Part shown: piece by piece, positions 1-5,740 of the stretch | Numbering within the stretch: position 1 is the first letter of the stretch | How the letters are laid out: every line of letters begins with the position of its first letter | Assembly (NCBI GenBank): GCA_021156245.1 | Contig: JAJNBO010000191.1 | Location: 1 to 5,740 of the forward strand | Source: Ramlibacter sp. | GTDB taxonomy: Bacteria > Pseudomonadota > Gammaproteobacteria > Burkholderiales > Burkholderiaceae_C | Length of the DNA stretch: 5,740 nucleotides | Direction of reading: 5' to 3' | Notes under the pieces: generated by a model | Told to the model about the DNA's origin: nothing | Seen by the model: the letters and a program-made list of their open reading frames with translations, nothing else | Databases searched by the model: none | Made by a program: the position numbers and the translations under genes

Positions 1-510
<510 letters not shown>

Positions 511-1185
511 ATGTCGATGCTGTCCAACCTGGAGTTGATCCGCCGGGTGCCCTTGTTCGCCCTGCTGACCTCCACCCAGGCTGAATCAGTGGCAGATGCG
601 GTGATCAAGCGGCGCTTCAAGCGCGGTGAAACCATCGTGGAGCAGGGCGAGAAGACCAACACGCTGTTCATCATCCTCACCGGCCGCGTGCGCGTCGTCA
701 CCTCCGACAAGCGCGGCCGCGAGGTGATCCTGGCCACGTTGAATCCCGGGGACTACATCGGCGAGATGAGCCTGATCGACAACGAGCCGCACTCGGCGAC
801 CTGCCGCGCCGAGGTGCAGACCGACATGCTCACGCTGGGCCGCGCCGAGTTTGCGCGCTGCCTGCCCGAGAACAGCTCGATGTCGTACGCCATCATGAAG
901 GGGCTGGTGCAGCGCCTGCGCCAGGCCGACCGCAAGATCGAGTCGCTGGCGCTGATGGACGTGTACGGCCGCGTGGCCCGCGCCCTGCTGGAATTCGCCC
1001 AGCCCGATCGCGAAGGCCTCATGACCATCCGCGAGCGCATTTCCCGCCAGGACATCGCCAAGATGGTGGGCGCCTCCCGCGAAATGGTCAGCCGCGTGAT
1101 GAAGGACCTGGAGGACCGGGGCTTCATCGAGACGCGGGAAGATGGGTCGATGCTGGTGAAGGATCGGTTGACGACGTTGGGTTAG
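511..1185 (+). CDS. Crp/Fnr-family transcriptional regulator
   Basis: This 224-residue protein has the standard Crp/Fnr architecture: an N-terminal cyclic-nucleotide-type beta-barrel (about residues 14-125), a long dimerisation helix (about 125-155), and a C-terminal winged helix. The barrel shows the GDYIGEMSLID motif (80-90). The position that normally carries the phosphate-binding Arg of cAMP receptors is His (P93-H94-S95-A96), so cAMP binding is doubtful. There is no N-terminal cysteine cluster, so it is not an oxygen-sensing FNR. The recognition helix reads SREMVSR (189-195) and keeps the Arg, Glu and Arg that E. coli CRP uses to read TGTGA half-sites. The ATG at 511 is fixed by AGGAGG at 498-503. 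It occupies the place of lrp in the E. coli trxB-ftsK neighbourhood. Effector and regulon are unknown, so no gene symbol is given. Confidence 0.93.
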   Translation: MSMLSNLELIRRVPLFALLTSTQAESVADAVIKRRFKRGETIVEQGEKTNTLFIILTGRVRVVTSDKRGREVILATLNPGDYIGEMSLIDNEPHSATCRAEVQTDMLTLGRAEFARCLPENSSMSYAIMKGLVQRLRQADRKIESLALMDVYGRVARALLEFAQPDREGLMTIRERISRQDIAKMVGASREMVSRVMKDLEDRGFIETREDGSMLVKDRLTTLG

Positions 1186-1269
1186 CGTCATCCCCGCGAA
1201 GGCGGGGATCCAGGGCTGCCCAATTCGGGTGCATGGACGCCCTGGATTCCCGCCTCCGCGGGAATGACG
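1186..1269. repeat. 84-bp palindromic dispersed repeat, copy A
   Basis: The element begins with CGTCAT directly after the stop codon of the Crp-family gene and ends with ATGACG. Its 31-bp outer arms are inverted repeats matching at 28 of 31 positions. Each half also folds alone: ATCCCCGC-GAAG-GCGGGGAT at 1190-1209, and ATTCCC-N8-GGGAAT at 1246-1265. The 84-bp length and much of the sequence recur at 4400-4483, and its right end recurs in 4875-4918. No flanking target duplication and no coding capacity are seen. The ATTCCC-N8-GGGAAT core equals the consensus of the Neisseria dRS3 repeat, though kinship is not implied. It may act as a 3'-end RNA hairpin; no T-tract follows, so it is not a classical terminator. 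Confidence 0.9.
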
Positions 1270-1328
1270 AACTAACAACACCCCCTTCGACCCATCGAGG
1301 CCCCTGAGCTAAGCTCTCGGGTGGCTCC

Positions 1329-3668
1329 ATGACGTACTCCCTCAACACCCTGAACGGCGCCTCCGCGGCGGCGTCCGGTCCCCGCGCGGGCTTGGCCCGC
1401 TTCGCCCACGAAACCGCCCTGGTGCTGGGCGCGGTGGCGCTGGTCTTCTGGCTGCTCGCCATGGTCAGCCACTCCTCCTTGGACGCCGCCTTCTCCACCT
1501 CCGGCGACGGCGGCCCCGTCTACAACTGGGGCGGACGCCTCGGCGCCTGGCTTTCCGACGCCTGCTACTTCCTCCTTGGCTACTCCGCCTGGTGGTGCGT
1601 GGCCGCCGGCGTGCGCGCCTGGCTGGCCTCGCTGGCCCGCTGGATGCGCGCGGACGAACCGCCGCCGCAGGTGCCGGCCCACCCCTGGCTGCATGGCCGC
1701 ATCGCGTTCTGGATCGCACTGGCGGTGCTCCTCATCGCGAGCACTGCCCTCGAATGGTCCCGCCTGTACCGGCTCGAGCCGCGGCTGCCGGACCACGCGG
1801 GCGGCGCGCTCGGCTACCTGGTCGGGCCGCTGGGCACCAACCTGCTCGGCTTCATCGGCTCCGGCCTGCTGTTCATTGCACTGCTGGTGCTGGCCGCCGC
1901 GATCGTCTTCCGCTTCTCCTGGAGCCACGTCGCCGAGCGCATCGGCGCCGCGATCGACGGCTTCATCGAGTCCCGCCGCAACAAGCGCGAAGTGGCCGAA
2001 GACCTGGCGCTGGGCCAGCTCGCCGCGCGCGAACGCGAGGAGACGGTGCAGGTCGAGCGCATCGAGATCGAGGAGCACCACCCGGTGCCGGTGCTGATCG
2101 AGCCGCTGGTGGTGGACGTGCCCAAGAGCGAACGCGTCGCCAAGGAGCGGCAGAAGCCGCTGTTCACCGAGCTGCCCGACAGCAAGTTGCCGCAGGTGGA
2201 CCTGCTCGACGCCGCCGCGGGCCGGCAGGAAACCGTCTCTTCCGACACGCTGGAGATGACCTCCCGCCTGATCGAGAAGAAGCTCAAGGACTTCGGCGTG
2301 GAAGTGCGCGTGGTGCTGGCCTCGCCCGGCCCCGTGATCACGCGCTACGAGATCGAGCCCGCCACCGGCGTGAAGGGCTCGCAGATCGTCAACCTGGCCA
2401 AGGACCTGGCGCGCTCGCTGTCGCTGGTGTCGATCCGCGTCATCGAGACGATCCCCGGCAAGAACTTCATGGCGCTGGAGCTGCCCAACGCCAAGCGGCA
2501 GTCGATCAAGCTGTCGGAGATCCTGGGCTCCGCCGCGTACAACGAAGCCAAGTCCCAGCTCACGCTGGGCCTGGGCAAGGACATCGTCGGCAACCCCGTG
2601 GTGGCCGACCTCGCGAAGATGCCGCACGTGCTGGTGGCCGGCACCACCGGATCGGGCAAGTCGGTCGGCATCAACTCGATGATCCTGAGCCTGCTGTACA
2701 AGGCCGAGGCGCGCGACGTGCGCCTGCTGATGATCGACCCCAAGATGCTGGAGATGTCGGTCTACGAAGGCATTCCGCACCTGCTGTGCCCCGTAGTCAC
2801 CGACATGCGCCAGGCCGCGAACGGCCTGACGTGGTGCGTGGCCGAGATGGAGCGGCGCTACAAGCTGATGTCCAAGCTGGGCGTGCGCAACCTGGCCGGG
2901 TACAACCACAAGATCGACGAGGCCAAGGCCAAGGAACAGTTCATCTACAACCCGTTCAGCCTGACCCCGGAAAGCCCGGAGCCACTGGAGCGCCTGCCCT
3001 ACATCGTGGTGGTGATCGACGAGCTCGCCGACCTGATGATGGTGGTGGGCAAGAAGATCGAAGAGTTGATCGCCCGCCTGGCGCAGAAGGCTCGCGCGGC
3101 CGGCATCCACTTGATCCTGGCCACGCAGCGTCCCAGCGTGGACGTGATCACGGGCCTGATCAAGGCCAACATCCCGACGCGCATCTCCTTCCAGGTGTCC
3201 AGCAAGATCGACAGCCGGACCATCCTGGACCAGATGGGCGCCGAGGCGCTGCTGGGCATGGGCGACATGCTGTACATGGCCAGCGGCACCGGGCTGCCGG
3301 TGCGCGTGCACGGCGCCTTCGTGAGCGACGACGAGGTGCACCGCGTGGTGGCGTACCTGAAGGAGCAGGGCGGCGAGCCGAACTACATCGAGGGCGTGCT
3401 GGAGGGTGGCACCGTCGATGGCGAAGATGGCCTGGGCCTGCCCGGTGAAGGCGGCAGTGGCGGCGGCGAGGGCGACCCGCTGTACGACCGCGCGGTGGAG
3501 GTGGTGCTGAAGAACCAGAAGGCCAGCATCTCGCTGGTGCAGCGCCACCTGGCCATCGGCTACAACAAGGCCGCCAACCTGCTGGAAGCCATGGAGAAGG
3601 CCGGGCTGGTGAGCGCCATGAACGGCCGCGGGCAGCGCGAGATCCTCGTACCCGGCCGGGCCGAGTAA
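1329..3668 (+). CDS. ftsK: DNA translocase FtsK
   Basis: FtsK is the ATP-driven septal motor that pumps chromosome ends through the closing division site and activates XerCD at dif. This copy has 779 residues, far shorter than E. coli FtsK (about 1,330) because the linker is short, as is usual outside enterobacteria. Hydrophobic segments at about 29-47, 74-98, 125-142 and 172-194 give the four-helix membrane anchor. The motor follows an acidic, charged linker (about 200-290). Walker A GTTGSGKS is at 438-445 and Walker B VVVIDE at 560-565. A Gly-rich hinge (about 697-717) leads to the C-terminal gamma winged helix (about 719-777), with [20 protein letters not shown], the KOPS-reading and XerD-contacting domain. 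The ATG at 1329 has no strong Shine-Dalgarno; GGGTGG lies just upstream, beside a weak GAGC-TAA-GCTC hairpin (1306-1316). All key motifs are intact. Confidence 0.98.
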   Translation: MTYSLNTLNGASAAASGPRAGLARFAHETALVLGAVALVFWLLAMVSHSSLDAAFSTSGDGGPVYNWGGRLGAWLSDACYFLLGYSAWWCVAAGVRAWLASLARWMRADEPPPQVPAHPWLHGRIAFWIALAVLLIASTALEWSRLYRLEPRLPDHAGGALGYLVGPLGTNLLGFIGSGLLFIALLVLAAAIVFRFSWSHVAERIGAAIDGFIESRRNKREVAEDLALGQLAAREREETVQVERIEIEEHHPVPVLIEPLVVDVPKSERVAKERQKPLFTELPDSKLPQVDLLDAAAGRQETVSSDTLEMTSRLIEKKLKDFGVEVRVVLASPGPVITRYEIEPATGVKGSQIVNLAKDLARSLSLVSIRVIETIPGKNFMALELPNAKRQSIKLSEILGSAAYNEAKSQLTLGLGKDIVGNPVVADLAKMPHVLVAGTTGSGKSVGINSMILSLLYKAEARDVRLLMIDPKMLEMSVYEGIPHLLCPVVTDMRQAANGLTWCVAEMERRYKLMSKLGVRNLAGYNHKIDEAKAKEQFIYNPFSLTPESPEPLERLPYIVVVIDELADLMMVVGKKIEELIARLAQKARAAGIHLILATQRPSVDVITGLIKANIPTRISFQVSSKIDSRTILDQMGAEALLGMGDMLYMASGTGLPVRVHGAFVSDDEVHRVVAYLKEQGGEPNYIEGVLEGGTVDGEDGLGLPGEGGSGGGEGDPLYDRAVEVVLKNQKASISLVQRHLAIGYNKAANLLEAMEKAGLVSAMNGRGQREILVPGRAE

Positions 3669-3698
3669 AACGTACGCTTCGTAACGAACTCCAGCGCC

Positions 3699-3730
3699 GT
3701 TGGCTCACCCAACCGACAATGTCGTGTTGG
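3699..3730 (+). promoter_or_regulatory. lolA leader with two mutually exclusive hairpins over the ribosome binding site
   Basis: In the 73-bp ftsK-lolA gap, GTTGG (3699-3703), CCAAC (3709-3713) and GTTGG (3726-3730) alternate. The first two can form a small hairpin with a 5-nt loop. The second and third can form a longer one: 3709-3717 pairs with 3721-3730 over 9 bp, with one bulged T (3725) and a 3-nt loop. The longer hairpin buries the two G residues that open the lolA Shine-Dalgarno GGAGA (3729-3733). The pairing is read directly from the sequence; a regulatory role is inference. Confidence 0.35.
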
Positions 3731-3741
3731 AGAACTTATTC

Positions 3742-4377
3742 ATGAAGAAACTGTTAACGGGCTTCGCGTTGTCCGCACTGGCCATGGTGGCGCACGCGGG
3801 CGCGATGGAAAGCCTCGAGAACTTCATCCGCAGCGCGAAGACCGGCCGCGCCGACTTCACGCAGGTGATCACCGCGCCTCCGCGTGACGGCCAGACCGCA
3901 CGCACCAAGACGTCCAGCGGCACCTTTGAATTCCAGCGGCCCAACCGCTTCCGCTTCGAGTACCGCAAGCCTTTCGAGCAGAGCATCGTGGCGGACGGAG
4001 AGACGCTGTGGCTGCACGACAAGGACCTGAACCAGGTGAGTCAGCGCAAGCAGGCCAAGGTGCTGGGCTCCACACCCGCCGCGTTGATCGCCGCCTCGCC
4101 GGACCTGGAGACGCTCAAGCGCGAATTCGACTTCCAGGCGCTGCCGGACCGCGACGGCCTGCAGTGGGTGCAGGCCACGCCGAAGCAGAAGGAAGGCCAG
4201 CTGACGAACATGAAGGTCGGCTTCCGCGGCGACCAGCTCGCCGCGCTCGACATTCAAGACAGCTTCGGCCAGCGCTCGGTGCTGACGTTCACGAACATGC
4301 AGGTGAATGGCGCGGTGAACACCGCCGCGTTCACGTTCACCCCGCCGAAGGGGGCGGACGTGGTTCAAGCTCCGTAA
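3742..4377 (+). CDS. lolA: Outer-membrane lipoprotein carrier protein LolA
   Basis: LolA is the periplasmic chaperone that takes lipoproteins released by LolCDE and hands them to LolB at the outer membrane. The 211-residue product starts MKKLLTGFALSALAMVAHAG, a classic Sec signal peptide with cleavage probably after AHA (residue 19) or AGA (21). The mature part contains the family hallmark from about residue 67, PNRFRFEYRKPFEQSIVADG, followed by ETLWLHDKDLNQV, and the C-terminal FTFTPPKGADVV segment. The ATG at 3742 is chosen because GGAGA lies at 3729-3733 and the signal peptide begins there; an in-frame TTG at 3700 would add 14 residues ahead of the signal peptide. It lies 73 bp after ftsK and may share its transcript. 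Length and motifs are normal. Confidence 0.96.
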   Translation: MKKLLTGFALSALAMVAHAGAMESLENFIRSAKTGRADFTQVITAPPRDGQTARTKTSSGTFEFQRPNRFRFEYRKPFEQSIVADGETLWLHDKDLNQVSQRKQAKVLGSTPAALIAASPDLETLKREFDFQALPDRDGLQWVQATPKQKEGQLTNMKVGFRGDQLAALDIQDSFGQRSVLTFTNMQVNGAVNTAAFTFTPPKGADVVQAP

Positions 4378-4399
4378 CGGTCGTCCCGGCGCCTCTCCC

Positions 4400-4483
4400 C
4401 GTCATCCCCGCGAAGGCGGGTATCCAGGGCTCCCGAATTCGGATGCAAGGACGCCCTGGATTCCCGCCTCCGCGGGAATGACG
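4400..4483. repeat. 84-bp palindromic dispersed repeat, copy B
   Basis: Same length and orientation as copy A (1186-1269), with CGTCAT and ATGACG ends, the same left and right arms, and the ATTCCC-N8-GGGAAT core at 4460-4479. The differences are mainly in the centre, where this copy has a perfect 10-bp palindrome, CCGAATTCGG (4433-4442). It starts 22 bp after the lolA stop and ends 4 bp before the stop of the convergent small gene. Its stem-loops could therefore mark the 3' ends of both transcripts. There is no T-tract on either strand. Confidence 0.9.
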
Positions 4484-4487
4484 CGAA

Positions 4488-4859
4488 TCAAATCTCCCGC
4501 GCAATCTCATCGAGCTGTTTCCGCTCGATGAACTCCTCCATCCGCGACAGCAGTCGCCACCACTCCGACCCGTCGGCGCGATAGACACGAATCGCCCCGG
4601 CGCGGACCAATATCCGGCGGAGCTCGTCGTCGCTGAACCCACCCAGGTGGTTGCGCAGCGTCTCGAAGGAGCGATCGGTGAAGCTCTTGTGCTGGAGGAA
4701 GTGGCGCGCGGTGGTCTCGGCCATGAACTCCACCTTGTGCGTCTCCTGCTGGATGCGCAGTTGATTCGCCAGTTGCTGGCGATTCAGCAGGTAGCTGATC
4801 CCGCCGCCGATGACGACGCCGATCAGGGCGGAGAGCGCAGACCAGAGGGCGGGGTCCAT
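4488..4859 (-). CDS. Small membrane-anchored protein of unknown function
   Basis: I do not recognise the family. The 123-residue product starts MDPALWSALSALIGVVIGGG. One hydrophobic segment (about residues 5-25, containing a GxxxGGG run) is followed by a soluble tail of about 98 residues. The first part of the tail (about 26-60) is rich in Gln, Glu and Leu and is probably helical, perhaps a coiled coil. It ends in a conserved-looking block, FSDDELRRILVRAGAIRVY then GSEWWRLLSRMEEFIERK, which might be a small helical domain. With no signal cleavage site, the tail is probably cytoplasmic. An ATG at 4880 in the same frame would add seven residues, but it lies inside repeat copy C, so 4859 is preferred. 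No clear Shine-Dalgarno is seen. Codon use matches the neighbours and the downstream end meets repeat B. It appears to be a real gene because the composition is protein-like throughout. Confidence 0.75.
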   Translation of the reverse strand: MDPALWSALSALIGVVIGGGISYLLNRQQLANQLRIQQETHKVEFMAETTARHFLQHKSFTDRSFETLRNHLGGFSDDELRRILVRAGAIRVYRADGSEWWRLLSRMEEFIERKQLDEIAREI

Positions 4860-4867
4860 GGTGGCGC

Positions 4868-4896
4868 AATATAGCGTCATCCCCGCGCGCCGTCAT
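4868..4896 (-). promoter_or_regulatory. Candidate sigma-70 promoter partly inside repeat copy C
   Basis: Reading the minus strand, ATGACG (4896-4891, four of six to TTGACA) is 17 bp from TATATT (4873-4868, five of six to TATAAT). The -35 hexamer belongs to the end of the repeat's 28-bp palindrome. Transcription would begin near 4861, only two or three bases before the ATG at 4859. That would give a nearly leaderless mRNA and fits the missing Shine-Dalgarno. This is a prediction from hexamer matches only. Confidence 0.35.
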
Positions 4897-4918
4897 TCCC
4901 GCCTCCGCGGGAATGACG
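4875..4918. repeat. Shortened palindromic repeat, copy C
   Basis: This 44-bp element keeps the first 13 bp of the larger repeats (CGTCATCCCCGCG), then CGC, then a 28-bp palindrome at 4891-4918: CGTCATTCCCGC, a CTCC loop, and GCGGGAATGACG. The stem is a perfect 12 bp. The ATTCCC-N8-GGGAAT core is at 4895-4914. It lies 10 bp after the DUF4148 stop codon and just upstream of the small membrane-protein gene. It looks like a single repeat unit joined to a remnant of another, where copies A and B are two-unit forms. Confidence 0.85.
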
Positions 4919-4928
4919 GACGCCAGGC

Positions 4929-5294
4929 TTACTGCGCGTTGCGCGGCTGGCCCGCCACGGTGCTGTACTCGTACGAGCCCGAGCGTTGCTGCGCCAGGTA
5001 GGTCGAGCCGCTGTCTTCGCTGCCCAGGGCGCGGACCACGTCGCGCGAGGCGATGTATTCGGCCGTCACTGCTTCACGCGTCACGGCGCTGCGGAAGCTG
5101 CGCAGCGGGTTGTACTGCGTGGACCAGGGGTTCACGCCGGCTCGCTTGTACTGGGCCAGTTCGGCCTGCACTTCGGCGCGGCTCTTGGTGGAGACGAAGG
5201 GCTCGGTGACGATGGTCGGCGTTTCGGCGAAAGCGGAAGCGGCGAAGGCGGATGCCAGCACGGCAGCGGCCACGGTGAAAGTCTTGCGGGTCAT
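4929..5294 (-). CDS. Secreted DUF4148-family protein
   Basis: The 121-residue product has a Sec signal peptide, MTRKTFTVAAAVLASAFA followed by ASAFA, with cleavage predicted after residue 23 (AFA|E). It should be a periplasmic protein of about 98 residues. The segment SRAEVQAELAQYKRAG (38-53) is the DUF4148 signature, and the tail SEDSGSTYLAQ (92-102) is common in Burkholderiales members. The function of DUF4148 is unknown. The block TREAVTAEYIASRD (72-85) resembles the signature block and suggests an internal duplication. The ATG at 5294 has AAGGAA (5306-5301) 6 nt upstream. A dedicated promoter with an 11-bp-phased direct-repeat box lies upstream (5370-5413), so expression is probably controlled separately from rarA. 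Family assignment is by recalled motif pattern. Confidence 0.85.
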   Translation of the reverse strand: MTRKTFTVAAAVLASAFAASAFAETPTIVTEPFVSTKSRAEVQAELAQYKRAGVNPWSTQYNPLRSFRSAVTREAVTAEYIASRDVVRALGSEDSGSTYLAQQRSGSYEYSTVAGQPRNAQ

Positions 5295-5369
5295 GATGAA
5301 TTCCTTTGAGCTGAGAGAACGAGGGTTGCTTGGCCCGGCGTCGCTTGCATCAGCGTCGTCGGTGCATCC

Positions 5370-5413
5370 AATGTAGGAAACCGGCCTTAGCCGACCCTTA
5401 GCGTTCTCTTAGC
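5370..5413 (-). promoter_or_regulatory. Candidate activator-dependent promoter: three CTTAGC repeats at 11-bp period plus a -10 element
   Basis: On the plus strand CTTAGC occurs at 5386-5391, 5397-5402 and 5408-5413, each start exactly 11 bp from the last (GCTAAG in the direction of transcription). A -10-like TACATT lies at 5375-5370, 10 bp downstream of the nearest repeat. The expected -35 position (5398-5393, AGGGTC) is poor and is covered by the box. Hexamers separated by 5 bp are the usual operator form of OmpR/PhoB-family response regulators such as PmrA. A box 10 bp above the -10, in place of a -35, is the PhoB-type activation layout. The start would lie near 5363, giving a leader of about 70 nt before the DUF4148 gene. 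The pattern is direct; the regulator is inferred. Confidence 0.6.
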
Positions 5414-5425
5414 CTGGAATGAGCG

Positions 5426-5740
5426 CTACTTGCCGCCGTCTTCCCGCTTCGCCTCGTCATCCAGCGACCGCAGGAAGGCGAGCTTCTCCGCGATCTTCTG
5501 CTCGAGTCCCCGGTCCGTGGGCTCGTACCACTTCTGTGCCGGCATGCCCTCGGGAAAGTAGTCCTCGCCCGCCGCATACGCATGCGGCTCGTCGTGCGCG
5601 TAGCGGTACGCCTTGCCGTACCCCATCTGCTTCATCAGCTTGGTCGGCGCATTGCGCAGGTGGACGGGCACCTCGCGCGAGCCGTCCTTCTTGATGAAGG
5701 CCTGCACCGCATTCCACGCGTTGTAGACCGCGTTGCTCTT
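5426..5740 (-). CDS. rarA: Replication-associated recombination protein A, C-terminal part (cut by window edge)
   Basis: RarA (MgsA) is the AAA+ ATPase related to clamp loaders and eukaryotic WRNIP1 that acts at stalled replication forks with SSB. Only the last 104 codons before the TAG stop are present; the ATPase core lies beyond the right edge. The visible part opens with [18 protein letters not shown] and contains [19 protein letters not shown], then [19 protein letters not shown] and [14 protein letters not shown]. These are the diagnostic C-terminal tetramerisation-domain motifs of the family. It ends in a charged tail ([11 protein letters not shown]). It is convergent to ftsK-lolA and upstream of the DUF4148 gene on the same strand, with 131 bp between them and no obvious terminator. 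Confidence 0.96.
   Translation of the reverse strand, partial: KSNAVYNAWNAVQAFIKKDGSREVPVHLRNAPTKLMKQMGYGKAYRYAHDEPHAYAAGEDYFPEGMPAQKWYEPTDRGLEQKIAEKLAFLRSLDDEAKREDGGK

Noticed and set aside
1186..1269. Copy A as a classical rho-independent terminator
   Set aside because: The stems are strong but no run of T follows on either strand; it is reported as a repeat only.
1592..3448. A 618-codon open frame on the plus strand, out of phase inside ftsK
   Set aside because: Its extreme Arg/Ala/Gly/Pro composition is a frame shadow of high third-position GC, with no domain.
1272..3548. A 758-codon open frame antisense to ftsK
   Set aside because: It is rich in His, Gln, Arg, Ala and Gly with no recognisable motif, as expected from the opposite strand of a GC-rich gene; the plus-strand FtsK is unmistakable over the same bases.
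3700..3741. TTG at 3700 as the lolA start
   Set aside because: It would put 14 extra residues ahead of a typical signal peptide; ATG 3742 has a well-spaced GGAGA and begins the MKK n-region.
4337..4642. A 101-codon minus-strand frame across repeat B
   Set aside because: It runs through the repeat and is out of phase with the better-supported 123-residue gene; part of its translation is repeat-derived (SRGGGNPGRP), a common artefact.
4860..4880. ATG at 4880 as the start of the small membrane protein
   Set aside because: This ATG belongs to the repeat end and precedes the hydrophobic segment by an odd MTLYCAT; the ATG at 4859 is the more natural start.
1186..4918. Repeats as a CRISPR array
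   Set aside because: The three copies are kilobases apart, palindromic and of unequal length, with no regular spacers and no cas genes.

Overview
The window looks like a high-GC chromosomal segment of a betaproteobacterium in the Burkholderiales, most probably a member of the Comamonadaceae. The evidence is strong GC bias at third codon positions, a small secreted DUF4148 protein (a family largely confined to Burkholderiales), and the compact FtsK. Genus cannot be fixed from the sequence alone.

Layout from left to right: the 5' third of trxB (thioredoxin reductase) on the minus strand, running off the left edge; a 153-bp divergent intergenic region; a Crp/Fnr-family regulator (+); an 84-bp palindromic repeat one position after... 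directly abutting its stop codon; ftsK (+), the septal DNA translocase; lolA (+), the periplasmic lipoprotein carrier; a second 84-bp repeat between convergent genes; an unrecognised small membrane-anchored protein (-); a shortened third repeat copy; a secreted DUF4148 protein (-); and the 3' end of rarA (-), running off the right edge. No RNA gene, CRISPR array, transposase or prophage gene was seen. No stretch longer than 300 bases lacks a gene.

The core is the housekeeping neighbourhood known in E. coli as trxB-lrp-ftsK-lolA-rarA. Here the regulator slot between trxB and ftsK holds a Crp-family protein instead of Lrp. Two extra genes sit between lolA and rarA, and rarA points against ftsK-lolA. 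FtsK (chromosome segregation at the septum), LolA (lipoprotein traffic across the periplasm), TrxB (cytoplasmic thiol redox) and RarA (stalled-fork handling) do separate jobs, so the cluster is a conserved neighbourhood more than a pathway.

No wholly new multi-gene system is evident. The most notable non-coding signal is three CTTAGC hexamers with an exact 11-bp period, 10 bp upstream of a -10-like element in front of the DUF4148 gene. That is the geometry of an OmpR/PhoB-family response-regulator operator. Second are the three related palindromic repeats, each placed just 3' of a gene. Third is a possible switchable hairpin over the lolA ribosome binding site.
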